64,000 nt of DNA from a bacterium (GCA_025774245.1 JALGWI010000002.1:98648-162647), one strand, 5' to 3'. Positions 36,811-46,345 are shown, numbered from the stretch's first letter. The notes: generated by a model not told the origin, from the sequence alone. Made by a program: numbers and translations.

Positions 36811-38351
36811 GCGCTGAAGAGTCACGCCCCGACCGGAGCCCGCACCCGCCGTCGAAGCGGTACTTCGAGAGCTACGTGTGGAACACCATCGCCAGGGTCG
36901 GCGACTTCGGGCTGGCCTACCTCTTCTCGGTGCTCCTGGCCCGCATGCTCGACACCGAGGGGTACGGGAGCTACGCGTCGGTGCTCAGCATCGCCACGCT
37001 CGTGCTCGTCCTCTCGTCCGTCGGGATCGACAAAACCCTCAACAGATACCTCGGCGCCGCGTCGGCCTCGCCGGACGGGGGGCTCGAGATTCCGCCGCTC
37101 CTGCGCTCCCTTCTCCTCGCCAGGACGATCCTCGTCAGTGTCCTCACCGTCGCGGTCTTTCTCGGGAGAGGATGGATCTCCCAGTGGTTCGGGAACGAAG
37201 CGCTCGCGCCGATCCTCGCCGTGACGGTGCTCTATCTCGTGACGCAGAGCCTCGTCACGTTCGCCTCGAGCGTTCTGACGAGTTTCCTCAGGACCAGGAT
37301 CGTCGGGATCTACACGTTCGTCTTCCGCGCGGCGAACCTCCTCCTCGCGTACGTCCTCCTCAGGAGGGACGCCGGGGTTCGCGAGATCATGCTCCTGATC
37401 GGCGTGACGAGCGCGGTTCTCCTCATCGCGTACATCACCCGCACCGCGCACTACTTCCGCGGCCCGTCGAGCGTCGTTTCGATCCGCCCCGTGCTCGCGT
37501 TCGCCGCGCACGCCTCGATCCTCGGAGCGGTGAGCTTCGGGCTCGGGCGATCGTCGGACGTGATCCTCCTGAACGCGATCCGCCACAGCCAGACGGAGGT
37601 CGCGCTCTACGACGTCGCGTATTCGCTCGCGCGAACCGTCGCGGCCGCGTTCACGATCGGCCTCTTCGGCATTGCGCTCACGCTCTTCGCGAAGCGACAC
37701 CGGTCGCGTCCGGAGACGGTCGGGACCCTCTGGCGGTCGGTCGTCGTCCTCACAAGCGTCGCCGTCGTACCGACGGTGCTCTTTCTCATCGTCAACGCGA
37801 AGGCGTGCGTGCTCGCCATCTACGGACCGCGCTACGCCGACGCGGCGCTCCTCCTGCAGGCCTTCGCCGTGCCCATGACCGTCGGCTGGCTCTTCGGAGG
37901 CGAGACGAGCGCGACGGCGCTTCAGTCGACCGACCACATCGCCAGGCTGGTCCGGATCCGCGTCGTGGCGGGGATCGCGAACGTCGTCCTCAACATGTTC
38001 CTCATCCGCGCGTGGGGACCGCTCGGGGCGCTCCTCGGAACGGGCATCGTCGGCGGGACCGCGTTCGTCCTGGAGGCCGCGACCGCGAGACGCTCGCTCG
38101 GGGTTCCGTTCCCGCTCCGGCACATCGCCGGAACGCTCGCGGCCCTCGCCGTGGCGCTCGTTCCGTCGATCCTCGCGAGGCCGTCGGGCTGGGGCGAGCT
38201 CGCCCTGCACGCGGCCGCCTTCGGCGCGATCTACCTGGGGGTCCTGGCGGTACTGAGGCCGCTCCCCCCGCTCGACGACGGGCTCGTGGCGGCGCTCCCC
38301 GCGCCGGCGGGCCGCTTCCTGTCGCGCCTGGGGGCGAGGGCTGCTTCCTGA
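36807..38351 (+). CDS. polysaccharide flippase, Wzx/MATE-like
   Basis: A 514-residue membrane protein with about 12-14 helices, typical of Wzx O-unit flippases. The start (YVWNTIARVGDFGLAYLFSV, LLARMLDTEGYGSYASVLSI) matches the polysaccharide biosynthesis protein family. It would move undecaprenyl-linked sugar units across the inner membrane. It is translationally coupled (ATGA) to the glycosyltransferase and converges on the ligase/polymerase gene. Confidence 0.9.
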   Translation: MSAEESRPDRSPHPPSKRYFESYVWNTIARVGDFGLAYLFSVLLARMLDTEGYGSYASVLSIATLVLVLSSVGIDKTLNRYLGAASASPDGGLEIPPLLRSLLLARTILVSVLTVAVFLGRGWISQWFGNEALAPILAVTVLYLVTQSLVTFASSVLTSFLRTRIVGIYTFVFRAANLLLAYVLLRRDAGVREIMLLIGVTSAVLLIAYITRTAHYFRGPSSVVSIRPVLAFAAHASILGAVSFGLGRSSDVILLNAIRHSQTEVALYDVAYSLARTVAAAFTIGLFGIALTLFAKRHRSRPETVGTLWRSVVVLTSVAVVPTVLFLIVNAKACVLAIYGPRYADAALLLQAFAVPMTVGWLFGGETSATALQSTDHIARLVRIRVVAGIANVVLNMFLIRAWGPLGALLGTGIVGGTAFVLEAATARRSLGVPFPLRHIAGTLAALAVALVPSILARPSGWGELALHAAAFGAIYLGVLAVLRPLPPLDDGLVAALPAPAGRFLSRLGARAAS

Positions 38352-38421
38352 CGCCGGTGAGGCTCGGGTCGGCGGGTGCACTTCGGATCACGGGAATCCA
38401 GCTGGAAACGAAGACGACGCG

Positions 38422-38441
38422 GGCGCTCCGTAGGGAGCGCC
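38422..38441. terminator. hairpin between convergent flippase and polymerase/ligase genes
   Basis: An 8-bp stem (GGCGCTCC and complement, 4-nt loop) lies midway in the 147-bp convergent gap. Only short T-containing runs follow, so it is a candidate two-way terminator, not a strong one. Confidence 0.45.
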
Positions 38442-38498
38442 TGCTTCCGTTCACGGCGGGCCGATCGTCCGCCGCTGCGTCTCGTGCTACGTCCGGTG

Positions 38499-40043
38499 CT
38501 ACGTGGGGGCGTCGCCGCCGCCGTCCGGCGCGGACGGGGCGGAGGCGCGGTCCGGCGCCGCTTCGCGGCGCGGCGCGGCGTCGCGAAGCAGGAAGGCCTG
38601 CGCAACACCGACGATGAGGACGATGACGAGCATCGAGGCCCGTTCGTAGTACTGCGGATACGTGACCGAGAGCGGGATGAACGCGAGGAGGAGGCTCAGG
38701 CCGCCGGCCATGGCCGCGCGCTCGTACGGGCCGCGCGCCCGGCGCATCGCGCGCCAAGTCACTCCGACGCCCGTGAGATACCAGGCGAAGAAGAAGATCG
38801 TGCCGGCGATCCCGAGCTTGAACAGGAGGAAGAGATACGCGTTGTGCGCGAACGTGCGCGTCACCACGTACCCGTGGATGGGCGACATGTAGGAGGCGTG
38901 CGCCCCGAGGCCGTGGCCGATGATGGGGCTTCCCGGAACGCGCTCGAGCCACGCGGACGACTCCGCACCCCGCTCGAGCATCGAGAGGGCCCGGAGCGGT
39001 GCCCCGATCGTCGATGCCCGCTCCGAGAGCGACGAGACGACCTCGATCATCTTGCTCCCGAAGGCCGCGAAGCCGATGCCGGCGAAGAGCAGGACGAGAA
39101 GCGCGACGAACGCCAGCGCCCTGCCGGGACGTCGCTCAGAGAACACGAAGACGAGGAGGAGGGCGAGAACGGCCGCGACCCAGTAGCTGCGGCTCAGGGA
39201 GACGGCGAGCGTGAGCGCGCCGACGAGGCCGACGAGCATCGAGAGCGCGAGCGCGCGCTTCGACCTCGCGTGCAGGAAGAAGGCGAACGCCACGACGAAC
39301 GTCGACGTCGCGAAGATCTCGTGGAACGGCACCCTCATGTACCTGACCTGCTGGAGCGTCGCGGCCGCGACGGCCTCCTGGTACCAGAAGATAGCGACGA
39401 ACGCGTGGAACCCGATCACGAGGAGGAAGCAGGTCAGGAGCGTGACCGCGTCGCGCTTCGTCCTGACGACGCCGGCGACCGGGAAGAAGAGAAGGAGGTA
39501 CGAGAACCGGATGAAGTCGCGGAACCACCACTCCGCCTCACCCTTGAACAGGAGCGTCTGCACGATCGAGACGAGGCAGAACGCCAGGAAGAGGAGTATC
39601 GTGCGTCCGAGGCGGGAGCGCAGGACGTGCCCTCCGTCGACCGAGGAGCCGCGCCGCAGGAACCAGCCCGCCACCGTCGCGAAGAAGAGCCCCGCGTAGG
39701 CGATCTCCTCGAGGATGATGCCCTCCGTGCCCTGGAGGACGCGCACCTGGACGAGGATGACGAGAGCGAGACCGGACATCGTGTTCCGGAAGGAGACCAC
39801 GAAGGCGACGACGTAGAGGATGGCCGCGAGGAGCCCCAGCGGCTCACGGGATCCGACGACGGAGATCCACACCTGCGCGGCCACGAGGGCCGCGGCCGCC
39901 GCGATGACGCCGGCCACCGGCCAGGAGCGCCACGGCCGCTCGCCGTCGATCCGCCACCGGCCTCCGGCCGCGGCGTCGGGGAATGCTGTTGGGGATCGCA
40001 TGGGTGACTGCTCGTGTGCTCCCCGGGCTCGACGGCCCGTCAC
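38499..40043 (-). CDS. O-antigen polymerase/ligase family membrane protein
   Basis: A 514-residue polytopic protein with about 12 helices. The large loop contains WLERVPGSPIIGHGLGAHAS and the following TRTFAHNAYLFLLFKLGIAG, the Wzy_C/WaaL signature (G-x-G ... HN-x-YL). It would polymerise repeat units or attach them to a lipid acceptor in the periplasm. The GTG at 40043 overlaps the Wzz stop by 4 bp (GTGA). An ATG at 40001 is the alternative, and neither has a clear ribosome site. Confidence 0.85.
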   Translation of the reverse strand: MTGRRARGAHEQSPMRSPTAFPDAAAGGRWRIDGERPWRSWPVAGVIAAAAALVAAQVWISVVGSREPLGLLAAILYVVAFVVSFRNTMSGLALVILVQVRVLQGTEGIILEEIAYAGLFFATVAGWFLRRGSSVDGGHVLRSRLGRTILLFLAFCLVSIVQTLLFKGEAEWWFRDFIRFSYLLLFFPVAGVVRTKRDAVTLLTCFLLVIGFHAFVAIFWYQEAVAAATLQQVRYMRVPFHEIFATSTFVVAFAFFLHARSKRALALSMLVGLVGALTLAVSLSRSYWVAAVLALLLVFVFSERRPGRALAFVALLVLLFAGIGFAAFGSKMIEVVSSLSERASTIGAPLRALSMLERGAESSAWLERVPGSPIIGHGLGAHASYMSPIHGYVVTRTFAHNAYLFLLFKLGIAGTIFFFAWYLTGVGVTWRAMRRARGPYERAAMAGGLSLLLAFIPLSVTYPQYYERASMLVIVLIVGVAQAFLLRDAAPRREAAPDRASAPSAPDGGGDAPT

Positions 40044-41263
40044 GCGTCGTGCGACGGAGGACCGGAGCCGCGGCCACGCATTCGGGCAACGTCGCCGCGA
40101 AACGCCGCGATGGCGGCGTCGAGAGTCCGCCGCGTCGGATTCGACTGGTCGGAGGTCGACAGGAACTCGAGGAAGAAGGCCATCGCCGAACCGACGATGA
40201 GGCCGATCAGGGCGGCGACGATCACCATGACGGTCCGCCGTGGCCTGCTCTTGCGTTCTGGCGGAGCTGGCTCGTCGAGGATCTGGACGGTCGGAGTGTC
40301 CCTCGCCTCCTGGAGCTTCGCGGCCTCCAGCTCCTGAACCAGGAAGAGGTAGACGTTGCTCAGGACCTCTACGTCCCGGTAGAGCCTCGCGTACTCCAGC
40401 GCGAGGTCCGGCAGCGAGACGAGCGGCGCGAAGGTGCTACGCCCGTCCGCCTCCTCGCCCCCCACACCGGTCCGCATGGCCTCGATCGCCTCACGGTACT
40501 CGCGGAGCTCGGTCTTCAGCCTCGTCACCTCGGGATGGCCCTCCGTCGCGTAGCTCCTGACGATCCCGAGCTTGATCTCCGTCTGCGCGGCGCGCGCCTC
40601 GAGCTCGGCGAGAGCAGCGATACTCGCCGTCGCCTGTTCGTCCATCCTGATGCTGCCGTGGTCCTCCTGGAAGTTCGCAAGGAGCACCTCGGCGTTCGAG
40701 AGGTTCTCCATCGTCTTCTCGATACGGCCCTCCACGAACTCCCGCGCCCTCTTCCCTGCCGTCGACCGGGCCTGCAGGTTGTAGCGCTCGAGCGCGTTGA
40801 TGTAGGACCACACCATGTTCGCCGCGCGGCCGGGATCGCGGGCCTCCACCTCGATCGTCAGGACGCTGTTCTCGTCCATGGTGACGTCGGTGTGCTTGCT
40901 CAGCGCCTCGATCGTCTCGTCGATCGTCTCGGTCCGGTAGACCTCCTCGAGGTCGTTGTCGACAATCACGTCCTCGGCGATCGTGCGGCTCAAGAGGATG
41001 CCGAGCACGACCTCGGAGGAACCCGACATGCCCGGGATCCGAAGCAGCGGGAGCGCCGTCTCGACGAGCGACATGATCCCCAGATCGGCGGCGCCTGCCT
41101 GGGACGGCAGGATCGACCCCGTCGAGGTGTACCACTTCGGAACGATGAGCGAGACGACCGCCGTCACGACGGCGATCACGATCACGTTCAGCGCGACGAC
41201 ACGCCGCCACCTGATGAGAACGGAGACGTAGTCGGCGATGGGCTTCGTGTCTCGTTCGGGCAT
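40040..41263 (-). CDS. polysaccharide chain-length determinant, Wzz family
   Basis: A 407-residue inner membrane co-polymerase. A first helix (about 22-42) is followed by a long helical periplasmic domain, with coiled-coil heptads at about 180-330. A second helix (about 344-366) comes next, with a short basic cytoplasmic tail. The PPERKSRPRRTVM segment before the last helix is the typical Pro-rich Wzz motif. No tyrosine kinase domain is fused. It sits between Wza-like and polymerase genes and should set chain length. Confidence 0.9.
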   Translation of the reverse strand: MPERDTKPIADYVSVLIRWRRVVALNVIVIAVVTAVVSLIVPKWYTSTGSILPSQAGAADLGIMSLVETALPLLRIPGMSGSSEVVLGILLSRTIAEDVIVDNDLEEVYRTETIDETIEALSKHTDVTMDENSVLTIEVEARDPGRAANMVWSYINALERYNLQARSTAGKRAREFVEGRIEKTMENLSNAEVLLANFQEDHGSIRMDEQATASIAALAELEARAAQTEIKLGIVRSYATEGHPEVTRLKTELREYREAIEAMRTGVGGEEADGRSTFAPLVSLPDLALEYARLYRDVEVLSNVYLFLVQELEAAKLQEARDTPTVQILDEPAPPERKSRPRRTVMVIVAALIGLIVGSAMAFFLEFLSTSDQSNPTRRTLDAAIAAFRGDVARMRGRGSGPPSHDA

Positions 41264-41287
41264 CCCGGTCCTTCCCGAGTGATGCGG

Positions 41288-42898
41288 TTACCTGTTGACG
41301 CTGTCGATCACGAGGTAGATCGTCGCGACCTGCGCGAGAGCGATGAGGACCTCCTTGGTGATCTCCCACCAGTCGCGATCCGGGGTCCTCGGCACCCACA
41401 CGGTGTCGCCGGGCTCGATCGCGACGTCCTTCGACGGTCGCACGCGGCTGCCCGACTGGGACTTCACGATCCGTACGCGGCTCTTGTACGCGTCGCTCGT
41501 GTACCCGCCGGCGAGCGCGAGGTAGTGCTCCACGTCGGCGCCCTGCTCGTGCTTCACGAACCCCGGGTCGCGCACGGCGCCGCTCACGCGCACCACGTGG
41601 AGCGCGCGCGGGATCGTCAGGAGGTCGCCGTTCAGGAGACGCACGTCCTCCGCAGCGTCCCCTTCCTCGAGGAGCGCCACGAAGTCGACGGAGACCTGGT
41701 CGGCCAGCTCGATCTTCTGGGACGAGAGGAACGAGTACTCCTCCTCGGACAGCTGGGCTCGCCCGAAACCCTCGATGAGGGTGACGGCCCGATCGATGGC
41801 CGTCTCCTCCAGGGAGGCCGCCCGTCGCCTCAGGACCGCCCCCGAGAGATCGGCCGCCTGGGTCAGCCCGCCGGCCCTCTCGACGAGATCGGTCAGCGTG
41901 TCCTCGCCCTCGACGAGCGAGTACGTGCCCGGGTACGCGACCTCCCCCTCGATCTCGACGCGGCTGTCGTCGTGCCAGTGCTCGATCTCGCGCACGAAGA
42001 CCCTGTCGCCGCCCGCGAGTCCCACGTCCCGGCTCTTGTCGGGATCGGTACCGCTGAGATCGATCGAGGTCGTGAAGTAGGCCGTCGGATCGTCCTCTCG
42101 GAACCTCACGAGCTCGATGTCCCCGAGGTTCGCCTCGGGGCGGACGCCGCCGGCGAGCTCGAGCATGCTCTGAAGGCCGTCCCCCTCGACCAGTTCGTAG
42201 GTTCCCGGACGGTGCACCGCCCCCACGACGGTCACCGCGCGGCGCTGGAACGGAACGTGGACGCGGCTCCCCTCCATAATGAGCGGGTTGGCCGAAAGGT
42301 CTCCCAGGTGACGGTAGCGCACCAGATCGGCGGTGCGCTCGCGCCCGTCGAACCCGGAGATCGCGATGGTGCGTTGCGACCCCTCCTCCACGATGCCCCC
42401 GGCCAGGTCGATCACGGCCGAGACGCGCATCGCCGCCGTCGCCTCGTACTGCCCCGGGCGCTCCACGGCGCCGGTCACGTGGACGGCGACCGCCCTCGGC
42501 GACACGAGGGTGAGGGTCATGTGGATCTCGCGGTAGTATTCGCCGAGCCTCGTCCTGAGCAGCTCAGTCGCCTCGTCGATCGTGAGCCCGGCCACCGTCA
42601 GGGGACCGCCGACCGGCGGGAGGAAGTTGCCCTCCGGCGTCACCTCGAGCGAAACCGTCAGGCTGACCTCGCCCCAGAGCTTCAGCGCGAACACGTCGCT
42701 GGGACCGATCAGATACCCGGCACGGTCGATCGGCGCGTCGAGCGCGACCGTCGGCGCGCGTGGCGGCGCGGGTGGCGGAGCCTCCATCATTTGCTGTTCG
42801 ATGAGAAGGGGTTCTTGTTCGACCGCCTCTTCCTCGGCGCCGCCGATGGGCGCCGCGACCGCAAGAAGCAGGAAGATGAGGGATGTGCAGAGGCTCAA
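41288..42898 (-). CDS. SLBB-domain polysaccharide export protein, Wza-like
   Basis: A 536-residue exporter with a signal peptide (about 1-21), a polysaccharide export domain (RAGYLIGPSDVFALKLWGEV ... about 58-145) and at least four SLBB repeats. Examples are VHVTGAVERPGQYE, VTVVGAVHRPGTYEL, VEIEGEVAYPGTYSL and VRVSGAVRDPGFVKH. A final hydrophobic helix (EVLIALAQVATIYLVI) could cross the outer membrane. No lipobox Cys follows the signal, unlike E. coli Wza. The start is TTG with GGAG upstream. Its promoter is the best match in this region and leads the wza-wzz-ligase operon. Confidence 0.9.
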   Translation of the reverse strand: MSLCTSLIFLLLAVAAPIGGAEEEAVEQEPLLIEQQMMEAPPPAPPRAPTVALDAPIDRAGYLIGPSDVFALKLWGEVSLTVSLEVTPEGNFLPPVGGPLTVAGLTIDEATELLRTRLGEYYREIHMTLTLVSPRAVAVHVTGAVERPGQYEATAAMRVSAVIDLAGGIVEEGSQRTIAISGFDGRERTADLVRYRHLGDLSANPLIMEGSRVHVPFQRRAVTVVGAVHRPGTYELVEGDGLQSMLELAGGVRPEANLGDIELVRFREDDPTAYFTTSIDLSGTDPDKSRDVGLAGGDRVFVREIEHWHDDSRVEIEGEVAYPGTYSLVEGEDTLTDLVERAGGLTQAADLSGAVLRRRAASLEETAIDRAVTLIEGFGRAQLSEEEYSFLSSQKIELADQVSVDFVALLEEGDAAEDVRLLNGDLLTIPRALHVVRVSGAVRDPGFVKHEQGADVEHYLALAGGYTSDAYKSRVRIVKSQSGSRVRPSKDVAIEPGDTVWVPRTPDRDWWEITKEVLIALAQVATIYLVIDSVNR

Positions 42899-42988
42899 GC
42901 TCGTCTCCTAGAGTGCGCGCGCCGGGGGAACGCGACCCCCATCAGCCGGACGCCCGGGTGACGGGATCGCGTCTCCGAAGCTCGTCCG

Positions 42989-43018
42989 ATGATAACCCGG
43001 TCGGCGAGAGCGAGTCAA
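42989..43018 (-). promoter_or_regulatory. promoter of the wza-wzz-polymerase operon
   Basis: TTGACT (43018-43013), an 18-bp spacer and TATCAT (42994-42989). The leader would be about 85 nt. Confidence 0.75.
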
Positions 43019-43038
43019 CGGTTCCGGTGGCGGCGGGT

Positions 43039-43566
43039 TTAGCCGTCCTTGAGGTCCCAGTCGTACGGGACGTCGCCTCCGTGAGGATCGACCCGGTACT
43101 CGTCCGGGTCGTCGTAGCGGTAGGGTTCCGTGGGGCAGTTGACGAGAAACCCGGGCTCGGCTCCGATCGCTTTCATGCCGTGCAGCACACCCGGGGGAAT
43201 CGTGACGAGCAGCGGGCAGAGCTCGCCCATGAAGAACTCGTTGATCTCCCCGTGGGTCGGCGAGTCCGGCCTCCCGTCGTAGAGCACGACCTTCATCATG
43301 CCCTTGACGATCGTGAAGAAGTCAGTCTGGACCTTGTGATAGTGCCAGCCCTTGACCACGCCCGGGTAGGCGACCGAGAGGTAGACCTGGCCGAACTTCT
43401 GGAAGATGTCGTCGTCGGACCGCAGCATCTCCATCAGGTAGCCGCGTTCGTCGGGCAGGAGCCGAAGCTCTTTGATCCTGACGCCGTCGATGAGCCGCCG
43501 GGCCCTGACGCCCGTGGGCAGGCTCCCTCCCCCGGCGCCGCCGGCTGCCTCGTTGCCGGTCACCAT
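43039..43566 (-). CDS. cupin sugar epimerase, dTDP-4-dehydrorhamnose 3,5-epimerase-like
   Basis: A 175-residue cupin of the RmlC-like superfamily. LLPDERGYLMEMLRSDD and GVVKGWHYHKVQTDFFTIVK correspond to the R-G-x-H substrate strand of RmlC, with Lys-Gly-Trp-His in place of Arg-Gly-x-His. PPGVLHGMKAIG and NCPTEPYRYDDPDEYRVDP are the conserved end. It probably epimerises a dTDP- or UDP-sugar for the surface polysaccharide, but the altered motif leaves the substrate open. The ATG at 43566 has GGAGGAG upstream. It follows ugd by 25 bases. Confidence 0.85.
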   Translation of the reverse strand: MVTGNEAAGGAGGGSLPTGVRARRLIDGVRIKELRLLPDERGYLMEMLRSDDDIFQKFGQVYLSVAYPGVVKGWHYHKVQTDFFTIVKGMMKVVLYDGRPDSPTHGEINEFFMGELCPLLVTIPPGVLHGMKAIGAEPGFLVNCPTEPYRYDDPDEYRVDPHGGDVPYDWDLKDG

Positions 43567-43591
43567 CGTCTCCTCCTCGCGGAGCCGGCCG

Positions 43592-44905
43592 CTACCTGTT
43601 CGGGCGGCCGACACCGACGTAACGGAAGCCGTGATCCACGACCTCATCCGGATCGTAGATATTCCTGAGGTCGACGACGACCGGCTCGGCCATGATCTCC
43701 TTCAGGCGGTCGAAGTCGAGCTGCCGGAACTCGTTCCACTCGGTGACGAGGACGAGCACGTGGGCGCCCTCGGCGGTCTCGTAGCGCTCGGTGACGTACT
43801 CGATGTCGGGCATGATGGCGCTCGCATTCTTGACGGCCGCGGGGTCGAACGCCTTCACCCTGGCGCCGCGCGCGAGGAGCCCCTCGACGAGCACGATCGA
43901 GGCGGCGCAGCGCATGTCGTCGGTGTTGGGCTTGAACGACAGGCCGAGAAGCCCCACGGTCTTCCCCGAGACGTCGCCGCCGGCGGCCTCGACGACCTTG
44001 TCGACCATCCTCTCCTTCTGGTTCCGGTTGACGGTGACCGCGGCGTCCACGATCCGCGCCTCCGCCCCGGCGGCCTCGGCAATCCGGACGAGCGCCTTCG
44101 TGTCCTTCGGGAAGCACGATCCGCCGTAGCCGGCCCCGGCGTGGAGGAACTTCGGCCCGATTCGGCCGTCGAGCCCCATCGCGTAGGCGACGACCTGGAC
44201 GTCGGCGCCGACCTTCTCGCAGAGGTTCGCGATCTCGTTGATGAACGAGATCTTCGTCGCCAGGAACGCGTTCGAGGAGTACTTGATGAGCTCGGCCGAC
44301 TCGGGCGTCGTCTCGACGATCGGCGTGCGAATGAGGTAGAGCGGAGCGTAGATGCTCCGCATGACCTCCTTGGCCCTCTCGGTGTCCGCTCCCACGACGA
44401 CCCTGTCGGGACGCATGAAGTCCTCGACCGCCGATCCCTCGCGGAGAAACTCGGGGTTCGAGACGACGTCGAACTCGTGCTTCGCCCCCTGGGTCTCCCC
44501 GATGATCTTCCTGAGCCGCCGGGCGGTCCCGACCGGGACGGTGCTCTTCTGCACGATGACCCGGTACCCGTCCATCTGCTCGCCGATGTCCCGCGCCACC
44601 GCGTCGACCTGCGAGAGGTCGACGGCCCCACCCTCGCCCTCCGGCGTCCCGACGGCGATGAAGATCACGTCGTTCTCGCGAACCGCCGACGCGAAGTCGG
44701 TCGTGAACGAGAGCCTCCCCTCCTTCACGTTCCTCGTGACGACCTCGGAGAGGCCCGGCTCGTAGAACGGGATCTCACCCGCCGTGAGCCGCGCGATCTT
44801 CTCCTCGATCTGGTCGACGCAGGTCACCTCGTTGCCGAAATCGGCGAGGCCTGCCCCGCCGACGAGTCCGACGTAGCCCGTACCCACCACTGCTATCTTG
44901 TGCAT
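43592..44905 (-). CDS. ugd: UDP-glucose 6-dehydrogenase
   Basis: A 437-residue enzyme that oxidises UDP-glucose to UDP-glucuronate. It shows the NAD motif IAVVGTGYVGLVGGAGLADFG, the middle segment VIVQKSTVPVGTAR, SNPEFLREGSAVEDFMRPDR and NAFLATKISFINEIANLCE. The catalytic cysteine is in GYGGSCFPKDTKAL. It supplies an acidic sugar for the polysaccharide made by the neighbouring genes. It lies between the metallo-hydrolase and cupin genes in one operon. Confidence 0.97.
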   Translation of the reverse strand: MHKIAVVGTGYVGLVGGAGLADFGNEVTCVDQIEEKIARLTAGEIPFYEPGLSEVVTRNVKEGRLSFTTDFASAVRENDVIFIAVGTPEGEGGAVDLSQVDAVARDIGEQMDGYRVIVQKSTVPVGTARRLRKIIGETQGAKHEFDVVSNPEFLREGSAVEDFMRPDRVVVGADTERAKEVMRSIYAPLYLIRTPIVETTPESAELIKYSSNAFLATKISFINEIANLCEKVGADVQVVAYAMGLDGRIGPKFLHAGAGYGGSCFPKDTKALVRIAEAAGAEARIVDAAVTVNRNQKERMVDKVVEAAGGDVSGKTVGLLGLSFKPNTDDMRCAASIVLVEGLLARGARVKAFDPAAVKNASAIMPDIEYVTERYETAEGAHVLVLVTEWNEFRQLDFDRLKEIMAEPVVVDLRNIYDPDEVVDHGFRYVGVGRPNR

Positions 44906-44956
44906 GATGCCCCCGTGCTCCCTCCCGATGCGTGTCTTCCCAGGACGGTCGTCGGA

Positions 44957-45730
44957 TCAGATCTCTACCGTACCGAGGCAGTCGTGCTGCGGCGCAAGGT
45001 AGATCTCGACGTCCGCTCGGCCGACGGTGTCCAGAACCCCGCGGGCGCTCTCCATCGCGAGCCCCGGCGTGTTGTTCTCCTTCGACAGGTGGGCGAGGAT
45101 GAGCACCGACATGGGCCCGTCCGCCAGACGCTCGAGCTCCTGCGCCGCCGTCCCGTTGGACAGGTGGCCGACGTTGCTCATGATGCGCCGCTTCAGCGGC
45201 CAGGGGTACGTCCCGTCGATGAGCATCTGCTCGTCGTGATTGAACTCCAGCACCACGCAGTCCGCCATCGCGATGTGACGGCGGACGCTCTTCCCGACGA
45301 CACCGAGGTCGGTCGCGATCGCGACACGCGTCGTGCCGTCGGTCACGGAGAATCCGACCGGCTCGGCGCAGTCGTGGCTCACCGCGAACGGCGAGATCGC
45401 GAGATCGCCGATCTCGAACTCGTTGCCCGGCTCGACGACGACGCGCTCCGGACACCGCCCGGCCCTGCCGTCGACCGCCGCGTGGGTACCGGCCGTCGTG
45501 TAGATGGGAAGCTCGAAGTGCCTCGCAACGGGGCCGAGGCCGCTCACGTGGTCGGAGTGCTCGTGCGTGACCAGGATGCCCGCGAGCGTTCCCGCGTCGA
45601 TGCCGGACGTCGCGAGCGCCTCCGAGGTGCGCCTCCGCGACAAGCCGGCGTCCACGAGGAGGCTCGTCCCGCCCGAAGAGACGGCGATGGCGTTTCCCGA
45701 ACTGCCGCTCGCCAGCACGGCGATCCTCAT
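44957..45730 (-). CDS. MBL-fold metallo-hydrolase, YycJ/WalJ-like
   Basis: A 257-residue metallo-beta-lactamase-fold hydrolase. The opening IAVLASGSSGNAIAVSSGGT and the metal motif VTHEHSDHVSG are those of the YycJ/WalJ group. SHDCAEPVGFSV, IATDLGV, VVLEFNHDEQML and LAHLSKENNTP complete the metal sites. YycJ has 5'-exonuclease activity linked to mismatch repair in Gram-positive bacteria; the role here is unproven. It is first in an operon with ugd and the cupin gene. Confidence 0.9.
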   Translation of the reverse strand: MRIAVLASGSSGNAIAVSSGGTSLLVDAGLSRRRTSEALATSGIDAGTLAGILVTHEHSDHVSGLGPVARHFELPIYTTAGTHAAVDGRAGRCPERVVVEPGNEFEIGDLAISPFAVSHDCAEPVGFSVTDGTTRVAIATDLGVVGKSVRRHIAMADCVVLEFNHDEQMLIDGTYPWPLKRRIMSNVGHLSNGTAAQELERLADGPMSVLILAHLSKENNTPGLAMESARGVLDTVGRADVEIYLAPQHDCLGTVEI

Positions 45731-45838
45731 CTCGGTTCTTCTCCGTTCGGTCGCTCCCCGCGCGCGGGGATCGGGCGTCGTGCGGACGCGCCTCTGCGTG
45801 CGACGGGCGCGGCTGCGAGCATCGTGGATCGATCTCGC

Positions 45839-45867
45839 ACGGTATCACAGGCCCCCGAGGCGGTCAA
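45839..45867 (-). promoter_or_regulatory. promoter of the yycJ-ugd-cupin operon
   Basis: TTGACC (45867-45862), a 17-bp spacer ending in TGA, and TACCGT (45844-45839), which has an extended -10 TGn. The leader would be about 100 nt. Confidence 0.6.
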
Positions 45868-45947
45868 AAGGTTTCGGGCCGTGGGGCCGTCCCGACGGTC
45901 GCGGGACGAGGCGGCGGGCCGTCTGTCGGTCGCGGCCTTCGTTCCCC

Positions 45948-45988
45948 AAGACAGAAGAGCCACCCGGAGCTTCCGCTCTTCGGGTGGC
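45948..45988 (-). terminator. hairpin terminator after the 93-residue unknown gene
   Basis: A stem GCCACCCG with its complement, extended by GAGC/GCTC across a two-base bulge, lies 25 bases past the stop. It is followed on the minus strand by TCTTCTGTCTT. Confidence 0.65.
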
Positions 45989-46012
45989 CCGTTTCCAGAT
46001 GCGGCGGAGAGC

Positions 46013-46294
46013 CTACGCGCTCTCGCTCTTCCGGGCACGCTCATCGATGTACTGCGCAATCAGTCTCTCGAAGCGACTCGCGTAGATCAGATCGAACTTG
46101 TCCATGAGATCGGGGATGATCTCCTGAGCCTGGCGCCTGACGCGCTGGGCCAGGACGGTGGCCTCCTGCCGGTCGAGCCTGCCTCCCTCGATCTCCGCGC
46201 AGGCGCTGTCGACAAGCTCCCTCAGCATCTCGAGCTTGTGCTCCTCCGCCCCCAGGAGTTCCTGCATCTCCGCATCGTCGATACGTTCGGTCAT
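46013..46294 (-). CDS. small helical protein of unknown function
   Basis: A 93-residue protein predicted to be all helix and highly charged: MTERIDDAEMQELLGAEEHK at the start, and a C-terminal FERLIAQYIDERARKSES. It has one Cys, no signal and no membrane segment, and I do not recognise a family. The ATG at 46294 is chosen over a GTG at 46333 because the predicted transcription start (near 46339) would leave that GTG almost no leader. It is monocistronic, with a near-consensus promoter and its own terminator, so it is probably well expressed. Confidence 0.65.
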   Translation of the reverse strand: MTERIDDAEMQELLGAEEHKLEMLRELVDSACAEIEGGRLDRQEATVLAQRVRRQAQEIIPDLMDKFDLIYASRFERLIAQYIDERARKSESA

Positions 46295-46345
46295 GGCGTG
46301 GGCAACTCCCCGGTCCTTCTCGTGTGAACGCACGTCTTTCGCCGC

